From the NCBI GenBank assembly GCA_029942065.1, contig JAPYTY010000080.1, positions 1 through 8,607 of the forward strand: 8,607 nt of DNA, read 5' to 3'. Positions 1-7,039 of this stretch are shown in pieces. Source of the DNA: Acidobacteriota bacterium (GTDB lineage Bacteria; Acidobacteriota; UBA6911; RPQK01; JADFOI01). The translations under genes were made by a program, and so were the position numbers. A model generated the notes under the pieces. That model was not told the origin of the DNA and did no database searches. It saw only the letters and a program-made list of their open reading frames with translations. How positions within the stretch are numbered: position 1 is the stretch's first letter; the number at the start of each line of letters is the position of its first letter.

Positions 1-33
1 CAATGTAGCAGAACTTCTCCAGAGCGACAAGCG

Positions 34-68
34 CGTGCCTCGTGCATTCGTGTCCTCGTGTGATCGTG
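34..68. repeat. CGTG words at 7-8 bp period
   Basis: CGTG occurs five times, starting at 34, 41, 49, 57 and 65, so the spacing is 7, 8, 8 and 8 bases. The intervening bases are mostly T, C and A. This is a degenerate short tandem repeat in non-coding DNA upstream of the amidohydrolase gene. A close relative of its last part (56-70) recurs at 2249-2263 beyond that gene with 14 of 15 bases matching. No function is evident. It belongs to the general class of heptamer/octamer intergenic repeats seen in several environmental bacterial groups. Confidence 0.6.
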
Positions 69-92
69 CAATGGCGACTGAGGTCCCCCGAC

Positions 93-113
93 TGCGACAG
101 TACGACAGCACGA
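93..113. repeat. CGACAG octamer tandem words
   Basis: TGCGACAG (93-100) is followed directly by TACGACAG (101-108) and then CACGA, giving about two and a half units of the octamer NNCGACAG. It sits between the CGTG repeat and the candidate promoter at 120-148. It uses a different word from the CGTG repeat but nearly the same period. No function can be read from it. Confidence 0.45.
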
Positions 114-119
114 AATGGG

Positions 120-148
120 TTGACATTGGGTTTCTATTACTGCATTAG
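120..148 (+). promoter_or_regulatory. candidate sigma-70 type promoter of the amidohydrolase gene
   Basis: A perfect TTGACA hexamer lies at 120-125. Seventeen bases further, CATTAG (143-148) matches the TATAAT consensus at only three of six positions. The -35 is therefore good and the -10 is weak. The predicted start of transcription near 155 would leave a leader of about 60 nt, containing the strong ribosome site at 204-209. The spacing and the position just before the gene support it; the poor -10 keeps confidence low. Confidence 0.4.
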
Positions 149-203
149 TGGGAGGCGTAAACTCAAAAAAACAAAAGGATAGTGCCTATTTTGAACTCAT
201 TGA

Positions 204-209
204 AGGAGG
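204..209 (+). promoter_or_regulatory. ribosome binding site that fixes the amidohydrolase start
   Basis: AGGAGG at 204-209 is a full Shine-Dalgarno match, 8 nt before the ATG at 218. An in-frame GTG at 182 also exists, but the AAGGA before it leaves only about 2 nt of spacing. The ATG start also places the signal peptide exactly at the N-terminus, so 218 is preferred. Confidence 0.8.
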
Positions 210-217
210 GGATTGTG

Positions 218-2206
218 ATGAGCAACCATCAAGCCATCAGGAAATGTCTAGGTGCCGGTTTGATCGGCGCGGTCTTACTGGTTATTCCTTGTTCTGTGGC
301 CCTGGCCCAGGTGTCGCCGGAAGTGGCCGAGCACGGGTATGCGGAGACGATCTTCGTGAACGGGAAGATCGTGAGCATGGATGATTATTCAGCTTCGGCC
401 ACTGCGGGGACGGTCTACCAGGCCGTTGCCGTCAAGGGAGAAAAAATCATCAAACTGGGAACCAGTGCGGAGGTGAGGGTTCTGGAGGGTCCCGACACCC
501 AGATTCTCGATCTGAAGGGACGGACGCTGATTCCGGGAATTATTGAACCTCACAGCCACATCTACGGTGGGGCGATCCAGCATCTGGACCGGTTCGGCTT
601 CAAGTATCCGCCTGACGGGATTATCGTCTCGATGCAGGCCGACCGGGATCTCGAGAAGACTCAGGCTATTCTGCGCGAAACCATCCAGGAGGCCGTCAAG
701 ACGGTGGATCCGGGCCAGTGGGTGGTCCTGCGTGTCGAAGGTCATCCCGAAGCGCCTCAAGAGGCCAACTTCTGGGGATGGACTCGACGCTTGACCAACA
801 AGGACACACTCGACCTGTGGTCCTCTGAGAATCCTCTTTTGGTCCGGCCCGGCCCTCGGGGCTGGATCAATTCCAAGGCGCTGGAGATGCTCAACGAATT
901 TCTTCCGGGATATTCCGCCTCGATTCAGGAGACCATGCACGGGGATGTCATCAACGAAGACATCGCCGGCATCGGCTGGGTCGGCAGCCAGGAAATGTCG
1001 GTCATCGACTGGGAAATTTTCTTGGAGCAGCTCCCGCCCAACATCCTGGCACAGTCGCTCAAACTGGTCTCGGAAGACTTTGCCGCTTTGGGAGTGAGCA
1101 CTTTCTCCAGCCGAATTCAGTTTCCCAAGATCATGACGGGGTATGCGACCCTGACCGGTCTCGGTCAGATGCCGATTCGTTTTGCCGGGCATTACGAAAT
1201 CCATCGCATGCCGACCGATCCCCAGCAGACCCGCCAGATCTATCGTCGTACCGGCGTCCTGCAGGGCATTGGGGACGACTATTTCTGGTTTGACGGGGTG
1301 GCCTCTGAACGCTGGGATTCCATCTATCCCGAATCGTGTACCGGACCCGATACGGTGGCTCCACCCAATATCAAGGCTCGGGAGGTTTGTCCCGTAGAAG
1401 GTGAACTGCCCTGGGATACCCTTCAAAACGCGGCCGCGGCCGGCTGGCGACTGGCGGGGGTGCACATCTGCGGCAGCGAGGCCGCTCGCGCTTATTTCAA
1501 GATGATCGACAATGCCCGGGAGGTCAACGGTTGGAGCATGGAGGACGTACGGTCCATGAGGCTGACCGGGGAGCACTGCAATGTGATTGGCAAACAACCG
1601 GACATTATTCAGGGACTGAAGGACTATGGAGTCTATCTGAGTTGCGGCGCCAACTATCTCCATGATGTCCGCGAGTGGATCAAGGATTATGGTCCTCAGA
1701 TCGAGGATTTTCTACTGCCCTTCAACACCTATATTGAATCCGGCGTCAAGCTGGTGGGGCAGCATTATGGTGCCAGTTCCAGGCGCCATGGAACTCAGCG
1801 CTTTCAGCCTCCCTTTTACCAGCAATGGCTTGCGGTTTCCCGCAAGTACGATGGCGAGGTGTGGCAGCCGGACGAGCGCATTGATCGGGTCCACGCCATG
1901 AAGATGTTTACCAGCTGGGCTTCCGAATATGTGCTCCGGGAAGACCGGCTCGGTTCCCTCGAAGAGGGCAAGTTGGCCGATTTCATGGTCATGGACCGGG
2001 ACTACTTCACCATTGCAGTGGATGACATCTTGAAGATTCGCCCGCTGATGACGATGGTGGGGGGACGCATGATCGTCCTTCAGCAGTCCCTGGCGAGCGA
2101 TTTTGGAGTCGATGCTGTTGGACCCGCCTACACCTTCTCCGATGATGATGTAGAGCACATCGGGAAAACTCGTGCCGAGATTGCGGCCAAATTCATGGGC
2201 AATTAG
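218..2206 (+). CDS. exported amidohydrolase family 3 (YtcJ-like) protein
   Basis: This 662-residue protein belongs to the metal-dependent amidohydrolase superfamily, family 3 (YtcJ-like), whose members hydrolyse amide or related C-N bonds; the substrate here is unknown. Residues 1-31 form a signal peptide (basic start, hydrophobic core, ALA-Q cleavage site), so the mature enzyme should act in the periplasm or outside. The N-terminal beta segment (about 42-105) leads to PGIIEPHSHI, which contains the metal-binding H112-x-H114. Further likely metal histidines are H416 (VHICGS) and H453 (GEHCNV). The C-terminal signature LGSLEEGKLADFMVMDRDYF (578-597) is typical of the family. Three family signatures are altered by eye alignment: the usual Lys four residues before DG is Tyr355, the HAIGD aspartate is Ser420, and the usual GSD aspartate site reads G514-Q515-H516. 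It may use an unusual metal centre or may have lost activity. It appears monocistronic, with a hairpin terminator after it. Confidence 0.88.
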   Translation: MSNHQAIRKCLGAGLIGAVLLVIPCSVALAQVSPEVAEHGYAETIFVNGKIVSMDDYSASATAGTVYQAVAVKGEKIIKLGTSAEVRVLEGPDTQILDLKGRTLIPGIIEPHSHIYGGAIQHLDRFGFKYPPDGIIVSMQADRDLEKTQAILRETIQEAVKTVDPGQWVVLRVEGHPEAPQEANFWGWTRRLTNKDTLDLWSSENPLLVRPGPRGWINSKALEMLNEFLPGYSASIQETMHGDVINEDIAGIGWVGSQEMSVIDWEIFLEQLPPNILAQSLKLVSEDFAALGVSTFSSRIQFPKIMTGYATLTGLGQMPIRFAGHYEIHRMPTDPQQTRQIYRRTGVLQGIGDDYFWFDGVASERWDSIYPESCTGPDTVAPPNIKAREVCPVEGELPWDTLQNAAAAGWRLAGVHICGSEAARAYFKMIDNAREVNGWSMEDVRSMRLTGEHCNVIGKQPDIIQGLKDYGVYLSCGANYLHDVREWIKDYGPQIEDFLLPFNTYIESGVKLVGQHYGASSRRHGTQRFQPPFYQQWLAVSRKYDGEVWQPDERIDRVHAMKMFTSWASEYVLREDRLGSLEEGKLADFMVMDRDYFTIAVDDILKIRPLMTMVGGRMIVLQQSLASDFGVDAVGPAYTFSDDDVEHIGKTRAEIAAKFMGN

Positions 2207-2220
2207 CCCAAATTCAATCA

Positions 2221-2246
2221 GGGGGCGCAGAATCGCCTGCGCCCCC
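2221..2246 (+). terminator. probable intrinsic terminator after the amidohydrolase gene
   Basis: GGGGGCGCAG (2221-2230) and CTGCGCCCCC (2237-2246) form a perfect 10-bp GC-rich stem with a 6-nt loop. The A at 2220 can add one more pair with the T at 2247. The hairpin begins 15 nt after the stop codon. Only three Ts follow, so the U tract is short and termination may be partial or Rho-assisted. Confidence 0.65.
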
Positions 2247-2248
2247 TT

Positions 2249-2263
2249 TCGTGCGATCGTGCA
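2249..2263. repeat. second copy of the CGTG-type repeat
   Basis: These 15 bases match 56-70 at 14 positions, in the same orientation, and hold two CGTG words 8 bp apart (2250 and 2258). They follow the hairpin terminator directly. The two copies thus flank the amidohydrolase gene as imperfect direct repeats about 2.2 kb apart. At this length the match fits a dispersed repeat family and does not by itself show transposition. Confidence 0.45.
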
Positions 2264-2319
2264 GTTGTAGGTGCTGGTAACCCACTTGTAGAGACCCCCG
2301 TCCCCAAGAGCCAACTTTT

Positions 2320-2346
2320 TTGCTCGCCCTTTTACCTTTTTAAAAT
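2320..2346 (+). promoter_or_regulatory. weak candidate promoter of the LIC_10091-like gene
   Basis: TAAAAT at 2341-2346 matches the -10 consensus at five of six positions and lies in a T- and A-rich stretch unlike its GC-rich surroundings. The best -35 is TTGCTC at 2320-2325 (three of six) with a short 15-bp spacer. The rest of the 2207-2398 gap holds only the terminator hairpin, the short CGTG repeat and the ribosome site, so a promoter is expected here. The exact site is uncertain. Confidence 0.3.
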
Positions 2347-2398
2347 TTGACCGGCGGGGCCCCGTTCGTGCAGCATTGAAGAAGAGGTGCACCGAATC

Positions 2399-3613
2399 AT
2401 GAAGGAGATCTCCCGGCCTGCAGAAGCACCCCCGAAACGCTCCGGACATTTTCGCCGCCTGTCGGTGGCTCTGGTGGTGGCTGGGCTGCTTATCGGATTT
2501 GCGGCCTACAGCTGGCAGCCCTCGCCGAGGGCGGGAAATCAGGGCGATTTCATCCCAATCGAGGAGTTCTCCCGTATCATCCGGGATTTTTCCGAAGAGG
2601 GAGGTTATTTCCTTTCCGACAATTTCGTTTCCAATGAGACCTCCTATCTACACGTGATGGATAAGCTGGAGGAGATTGGAAGCGTGGGGGAAGATGCCTA
2701 TATCGGTGTGGGGCCGGAGCAGAACTTCAGTTATATCGCACGACTGCGCCCCCGCATTGCCTTTATCGTGGATATTCGTCGCCAGGCGATGATTCAGCAG
2801 CTCATGTACAAGGCCCTCTTTTCTCTGTCCGAGAACCGGGCCGAGTTCCTGTCACGGTTGTTGAGCATTCCAATCGGCGACCAGGAGGCTCCGGCTGCTG
2901 AAGCCCTGTTGCCGGAACTGATCGAATTTTTCGACCAAAGGCCGGGGGAAGAAGAGGCATTCAGGGGAAATCTTTCCACTCTGTTCAGGACCATCGAAGA
3001 AGATTTCCACTTCCCGCTGACCGAGGAAGACCGTACAGGCCTGGAATACATTTACTCGATATTCTGGGAGGCCAATCTCGACACCCGGTTCTGGTTCCGG
3101 GGCCGATGGAGCTGGGGATACTTCCCCACCCTGAGAGGTATTCTTCTGGAGACGGAACTGGACGGAGATCTGGGCAATTTTCTGGCCCGCGAGGAGGACT
3201 ACCAGTTTGTGCGGGAGCTTCACCTCCAGAATCGGATCATTCCGGTAGTGGGGGACTTCGCGGGGCCCAAGGCGCTTCGGACCGTGGGGGACTACCTGAA
3301 AGAAAATGGGTACAGCGTCAGCGCGTTTTATACCTCCAATGTGGAACAGTACCTGTTCCGAAACGGGGTCTTTGGCGACTTTGCGGAAAACATCCGGCAT
3401 TTGCCTGTCTCCGAGAAGAGCCTTTTCATCCGAGCCTTTACCGGCCGCGGAGGGTTTCATCCTGCTCGGGTTCCGGGGCATCGGTTGACCACGATTCTTC
3501 AGAAGATCACGACTTTCCTGGACGACTTCGATCAGGACCGTTATCCCAACTACTGGGCTCTGGTCACCACCAATTTCATTTCGCCGCGCGAAGCCACCCC
3601 TGCTGAGAACTAG
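2399..3613 (+). CDS. membrane-anchored LIC_10091-like conserved protein
   Basis: This 404-residue protein has a basic, proline-containing N-terminus followed by one hydrophobic segment (about 21-37). That suggests a single membrane anchor or uncleaved signal, with the body outside the cytoplasm. The rest resembles, from memory, the LIC_10091-type family of conserved hypotheticals (named for a Leptospira protein, with a methyltransferase-like fold suggested for it). Recognisable blocks are YIGVGPEQNFSYIA (101-114), RPRIAFIVDIRRQ (117-129), QLMYKALFSLS (134-144), a middle block near 258-275, RIIPVVGDFAGPKALR (279-294) and VSAFYTSNVEQYLF (307-320). The first block resembles a glycine-rich cofactor loop, but no activity is established. 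The ATG at 2399 is chosen over the GTG at 2387 because GAGG (2384-2387) is suitably spaced only from the ATG. The gene faces dnaE2 convergently and shows no partner. Confidence 0.8.
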   Translation: MKEISRPAEAPPKRSGHFRRLSVALVVAGLLIGFAAYSWQPSPRAGNQGDFIPIEEFSRIIRDFSEEGGYFLSDNFVSNETSYLHVMDKLEEIGSVGEDAYIGVGPEQNFSYIARLRPRIAFIVDIRRQAMIQQLMYKALFSLSENRAEFLSRLLSIPIGDQEAPAAEALLPELIEFFDQRPGEEEAFRGNLSTLFRTIEEDFHFPLTEEDRTGLEYIYSIFWEANLDTRFWFRGRWSWGYFPTLRGILLETELDGDLGNFLAREEDYQFVRELHLQNRIIPVVGDFAGPKALRTVGDYLKENGYSVSAFYTSNVEQYLFRNGVFGDFAENIRHLPVSEKSLFIRAFTGRGGFHPARVPGHRLTTILQKITTFLDDFDQDRYPNYWALVTTNFISPREATPAEN

Positions 3614-3660
3614 CTGGTTTCGTGTGCGTCTACACTACAGAGACATCCTGTGAAAGAAAT

Positions 3661-3724
3661 TCGAAATCCTGAATCCGAAACCTTGATTGGAATCTGTTTC
3701 GGATTTGGGACTTCGGATTTCGGA
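3661..3724. repeat. heptamer-periodic repeat with imperfect hairpin, left copy
   Basis: This non-coding stretch reads in 7-bp units related to CCGAAAT or its complement ATTTCGG, for example ATTTGGG, ACTTCGG, ATTTCGG. It folds on itself: 3672-3681 pairs perfectly with 3696-3705 (10 bp), and 3662-3669 pairs with 3715-3722 (8 bp). The part 3696-3724 recurs perfectly, inverted, at 7020-7048 on the other side of dnaE2. It lies between the convergent ends of the LIC_10091-like gene and dnaE2 and could slow or end transcription from either side, though there is no U tract. It resembles a repetitive extragenic palindrome. Confidence 0.7.
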
Positions 3725-3780
3725 CTTTCAAGCTAAAGTAGCGACCGTCCGGAATCGGCGTAGGGCTCCGTTATTCTTTT

Positions 3781-3801
3781 CGTGAAACGTGGAACGTGGG
3801 A
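3781..3801. repeat. CGTGRRA heptamer tandem repeat
   Basis: Three consecutive 7-bp units, CGTGAAA, CGTGGAA and CGTGGGA, stand head to tail and differ by single A-to-G steps. The GAA-loop hairpin at 3803-3823 follows at once. The repeat is non-coding, in the convergent gap downstream of dnaE2. Confidence 0.6.
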
Positions 3802-3802
3802 C

Positions 3803-3823
3803 GCGCTGGTCGAAGACCAGCGC
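3803..3823. other. perfect hairpin just past the dnaE2 stop codon
   Basis: GCGCTGGTC and GACCAGCGC form a perfect 9-bp stem with a GAA triloop on the plus strand (TTC on the minus strand). It starts 9 nt beyond the dnaE2 stop codon on the minus strand, a natural place for a terminator or a 3' end protecting the mRNA. No run of Ts follows on either strand, so a classical intrinsic terminator is not supported. Confidence 0.5.
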
Positions 3824-3832
3824 TCCCTTGCG

Positions 3833-6800
3833 TTAACAAAAATTTCTTGACCAGAGGTCGAGGTCGATTCCTGAGAGGGCCTGGAAGGTCCGGGCTTTGA
3901 CCGAAGTCACATGGTTTTGATTCTGCAGTATTCCTTCCACCAGCAAAAAGGGCTCAGTCAGCAAAAGTAACCGATTCTGCTCGAGCAACTCCGGATGGAT
4001 CACGATATTGGCAATACCCGACTCATCCTCCAGGCTCATGAAGAAAAAACCACGTGCCGTTTGGGGTCTTTGCCGGACGATGACTCCTCCCGCCACACGC
4101 ACTTGTTTGCCATCAGGTAAATCAGGCAACTGCGAGGCGATCCGGACTCCCCTGGCGGTCAGTGTTTGACGTTGGAGAGCCAGGGGATGAGGTCCAATCG
4201 TGACTCCCGTTCCCCAGTAATCGGCAAGCAAACGTTCCTGGGCGGTCATGTCGTTCAAAGGGGATTCGGTCTCCTGCTGGGAGGCTTCCAGTTCGGCCAG
4301 CAGTGGCCCTCCCGGGCGACACACCGCTTCAATCTGCCAGAGAGCTTGCCGTCGTTTCATCCCGAAGCCGTTGAGGGCCCCGATTTCGGCCAGGACTTTC
4401 ATCTCGGCTTTTCTCAAACCGGTCCGCCGGCGCAACTCATCGATAGAAAGAAAGGGCTTCTGGTGGCGCTCCTGTTCAATTTTTTTACCCGGTTCTTTGC
4501 GCAGTCCCGCCACGTACATCAAGCCCAGACGGATGGACCCGTCCTCTTCAAGGGTGCAAGGCCAGTCGGATCGAAGAACATCGATGGGCTTGATGCGCTG
4601 GCTGCGTCGTTGGGCATCCTTGACCAGTGTGGCTGGATGATAGAAACCCATCGGCTGATTATTGAGCAGGGAAGCGTAAAAAGCGGCTGGATAATGGACC
4701 TTGATGTAGGCACTGGCATAGGCCAGAAGAGCAAAGCTGGCCGAGTGGGATTCGGGGAACCCGTAAAGAGCAAAAGAAGTGATATGGCGAATGATGGTTT
4801 CTGCGGCCTGGCCGGTGATTCCGGTTCGCTGTAGTCCCTGACGAAGCTTGAGCTCAATTTTATTCATACGAGCTTCCGATCTTTTGAAACCCAGAGCCCG
4901 GCGCAGTTCTTCCGCCTCTCCTCCGGTAAATCCGGCAGCCACCATGGCAATGCGCAGCAATTGTTCCTGAAACAGAGGGATGCCCAGGGTGCGTTTCAAA
5001 ATGGGCTCCAGGGATGGATGGGGGTAAGTGACCGGTTCTTGTCCCGTTCGACGCTTGAGATAAGGGTGGACCATCTGTCCCACAATCGGCCCGGGACGGA
5101 TGATGGCGATCTCCACGACCAGGTCGTAAAAACAGCGAGGCTTCAAGCGAGGCAGGGTGGCCATTTGAGCCCGGCTCTCGACCTGGAATACCCCGATCGT
5201 GTCGGCTTTTTGCAGCAGAGCATAGACCTCGGAATCATCGGGAGGAAGGTGAGCAAGATCCAGTTCAGAGCCGGAGTGGTGGATCAACTGCAGTGAATCC
5301 TGCAAGGCCGCCATCATGCCCAGGCCCAGCAGGTCGACCTTGACGATTCCCAGGTCGGCACAATCCTCCTTGTCCCACTGCACGACTCGTCGATTCTTCA
5401 TGGCGGCGTTTTCCAGTGGAACCACTGAATCCAGATGTCCCCGGGCAATGACCATTCCTCCCGTATGCTGTCCCAGATGGCGAGGGAGATCCTGGATCTG
5501 CATCCACATATTGAGAAAGCTGCGGACTCGTGAATCGGAAGGGTTCAGGCCTGCCTCCCGGAACCGGGCGGGAAGTTCTTCGCGAAAGCTTTCCGCTTTC
5601 CAGGCATTCATGAGGCGTGACAGGCGATCGAGTATCTCGACAGGAAAGGCCAGAGCTTTCCCCACTTCGCGAACGGCGCTGCGCCCCCGATAGGTGATGA
5701 CGGTAGCGGTCATGGCGGTGCCCTGTTCGCCGTATTGATCGTAGACGTATTGAAGGACGCGCTCTCGGCGGTCACCACTGGGAAGATCCAGGTCGATGTC
5801 CGGCCATTCTCCGCGTTCTTCCGAGAGGAAACGTTCAAACAGCAGATCCATGCCCACCGGATCCACGGCCGTGATGTCCAGGCTGTAGCAGACGGCGCTG
5901 TTGGCGGCTGATCCCCGCCCCTGCACCAGGATGTCCTGTTTCCGGCAGAAACAGACGATATCCCAGACGATTAAAAAATAGCCGGCTAAATCGAGTTTTT
6001 CGATCAGGTTCAACTCTCGAGCAATCTGCTTCCGGGCCCGTTGGGAGTAAGGACGATAATGCCGGCGTGCTCCTTCATCAACGAGCTTGCGCAAATAGCG
6101 GATCATGCTCCCTCCATCCGGGACAGGATATTTGGGAAAGCAATACCCCAGGTCTTCCAGGGTGAAGTCAATTCGTTGAGAGAGATGCTCGGTGTGGGCC
6201 AAAGCTTCGGGCAAATCTCGAAAAAGCTGTTCCATCTTCTGAGAAGCCTTCAAATAACATTCGGCATTTGGATTCAATAGTCTTCCTGCTTTCTCGAGAG
6301 TGGTCTTGTGGCGTATCGAGGTGAGAACATCCAATAAGGCCCGCCCGCCTGTTCGGGCATAGCGGACTCCGTTGCTGGCCATGAGGGGGAGGCCAAAGCG
6401 TTGGCTCAGTTCGATCAAGGCCTGGTTGTCGACCTCCTGGTGCCGATCGAAATGGCGTTGGAGTTCTATGTAGACTCCATCGGAACCGTAAATATCCCGA
6501 AGTCGTTGGAGGCGCTGAAGTGCTCCCTGCATATCTCTTTTCCCAAGGGCGGATCGAAGTGGCCCGCGAGCGTCGCCGGTTAAACAGATGAGCCCGGAAG
6601 CGAATTCTTCCAGCTCATCCAGATGGACTGCGCCTTTTCCCTTTGGGGAACGCAGCTTCATGCGGGTGATCAGCCGGCAGAGGTTTTGATAACCGGTCCG
6701 ATTTTCAACCAGCAGGGGGAGTTGAGAAGTTGCCTGAGAAGATTCATCTTCGAGGGTGATCTTCGCTCCCACAAGAGGTCGCAGGCCTGCCTGGCGGCAG

Positions 6801-6958
6801 GCCTTGTAAAACCGGGGTGCCCCGTGGACTCCGTCGCGATCCAACAAGGCCAAGGCGGGATAATCCAGGCGGGCCGCTTCTTGTGCCAGTTCTTCGGGGA
6901 GTGAAGAAGCCTCCAGAAAACTGAAAGCGCTCGAGGCATGAAGTTCAATGTAGCTCAT
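3833..6958 (-). CDS. dnaE2: error-prone DNA polymerase III alpha subunit DnaE2
   Basis: The 1041-residue protein is a C-family polymerase of the DnaE2 (ImuC) type, which carries out mutagenic lesion bypass after DNA damage together with ImuA and ImuB; its length is normal for the group. In order it has an N-terminal PHP domain (about 1-200), the palm with PDIDLDL (catalytic Asp387 and Asp389) and KVDLLGL (Asp542), a helix-hairpin-helix region (about 840-865), and a C-terminal OB-fold (about 950-1022). It ends LWSRNFC, like the SRDF/SRNF ends of relatives. PHP motifs are degenerate: ELHASS replaces the usual histidine pair HxH, and DRDG replaces DHDG, so PHP nuclease activity is unlikely. The ATG at 6958 gives the family-typical start MSYIELH. 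The frame stays open to an ATG at 7081, but that extension is repeat-derived. The Shine-Dalgarno site is poor. The gene lies 164 nt after imuB. Confidence 0.95.
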   Translation of the reverse strand: MSYIELHASSAFSFLEASSLPEELAQEAARLDYPALALLDRDGVHGAPRFYKACRQAGLRPLVGAKITLEDESSQATSQLPLLVENRTGYQNLCRLITRMKLRSPKGKGAVHLDELEEFASGLICLTGDARGPLRSALGKRDMQGALQRLQRLRDIYGSDGVYIELQRHFDRHQEVDNQALIELSQRFGLPLMASNGVRYARTGGRALLDVLTSIRHKTTLEKAGRLLNPNAECYLKASQKMEQLFRDLPEALAHTEHLSQRIDFTLEDLGYCFPKYPVPDGGSMIRYLRKLVDEGARRHYRPYSQRARKQIARELNLIEKLDLAGYFLIVWDIVCFCRKQDILVQGRGSAANSAVCYSLDITAVDPVGMDLLFERFLSEERGEWPDIDLDLPSGDRRERVLQYVYDQYGEQGTAMTATVITYRGRSAVREVGKALAFPVEILDRLSRLMNAWKAESFREELPARFREAGLNPSDSRVRSFLNMWMQIQDLPRHLGQHTGGMVIARGHLDSVVPLENAAMKNRRVVQWDKEDCADLGIVKVDLLGLGMMAALQDSLQLIHHSGSELDLAHLPPDDSEVYALLQKADTIGVFQVESRAQMATLPRLKPRCFYDLVVEIAIIRPGPIVGQMVHPYLKRRTGQEPVTYPHPSLEPILKRTLGIPLFQEQLLRIAMVAAGFTGGEAEELRRALGFKRSEARMNKIELKLRQGLQRTGITGQAAETIIRHITSFALYGFPESHSASFALLAYASAYIKVHYPAAFYASLLNNQPMGFYHPATLVKDAQRRSQRIKPIDVLRSDWPCTLEEDGSIRLGLMYVAGLRKEPGKKIEQERHQKPFLSIDELRRRTGLRKAEMKVLAEIGALNGFGMKRRQALWQIEAVCRPGGPLLAELEASQQETESPLNDMTAQERLLADYWGTGVTIGPHPLALQRQTLTARGVRIASQLPDLPDGKQVRVAGGVIVRQRPQTARGFFFMSLEDESGIANIVIHPELLEQNRLLLLTEPFLLVEGILQNQNHVTSVKARTFQALSGIDLDLWSRNFC

Positions 6959-6963
6959 AATCC

Positions 6964-6985
6964 ACAGACCAACAGACCAACAGAC
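6964..6985 (-). repeat. octamer tandem repeat in the dnaE2 leader
   Basis: On the plus strand ACAGACCA stands at 6964-6971 and 6972-6979, followed by ACAGAC at 6980-6985: about 2.75 perfect octamer units. On the transcribed strand this is TGGTCTGT repeated, ending 5 nt before the dnaE2 ATG. It fills the place where a ribosome binding site should be, and no good Shine-Dalgarno sequence is visible there. Slippage could change the leader length. Confidence 0.6.
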
Positions 6986-7010
6986 AGAGGACTGTGATCT
7001 CTGCCGGCTG

Positions 7011-7039
7011 ATAAAAAAATCCGAAATCCGAAGTCCCAA
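7011..7039 (-). promoter_or_regulatory. weak candidate promoter for dnaE2 inside the repeat
   Basis: Reading the minus strand, TTGGGA (7039-7034, four of six to TTGACA) is followed after 17 nt by TTTTAT (7016-7011, four of six to TATAAT). If real, it would give dnaE2 its own start, with a leader of about 45 nt, and the -35 would come from the heptamer repeat. Both hexamers are weak and the run of seven Ts raises the chance of a random match. I see no LexA-type palindrome here. Confidence 0.2.

Noticed and set aside
182..217. GTG at 182 as the start of the amidohydrolase
   Set aside because: Its ribosome site is too close, and starting there would place 12 extra residues before the signal peptide; the ATG at 218 has AGGAGG at ideal distance.
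389..1663. Long open frame of 424 codons on the minus strand, opposite the amidohydrolase gene
   Set aside because: It is an antisense shadow. The plus-strand protein has a signal peptide and family motifs throughout, whereas the antisense product shows no recognisable domain.
1712..2449. 245-codon minus-strand frame spanning the end of the amidohydrolase gene and the gap
   Set aside because: It has no family resemblance, crosses a hairpin terminator and the neighbour's ribosome site, and overlaps two supported genes.
3661..3801. CRISPR-like array, suggested by repeated short words
   Set aside because: The units are 7-8 bp, degenerate and contiguous, with no unique spacers and no cas gene in the window.
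4166..4834. 222-codon plus-strand frame opposite dnaE2
   Set aside because: It is an antisense shadow of a clearly conserved polymerase region, with no motif of its own.
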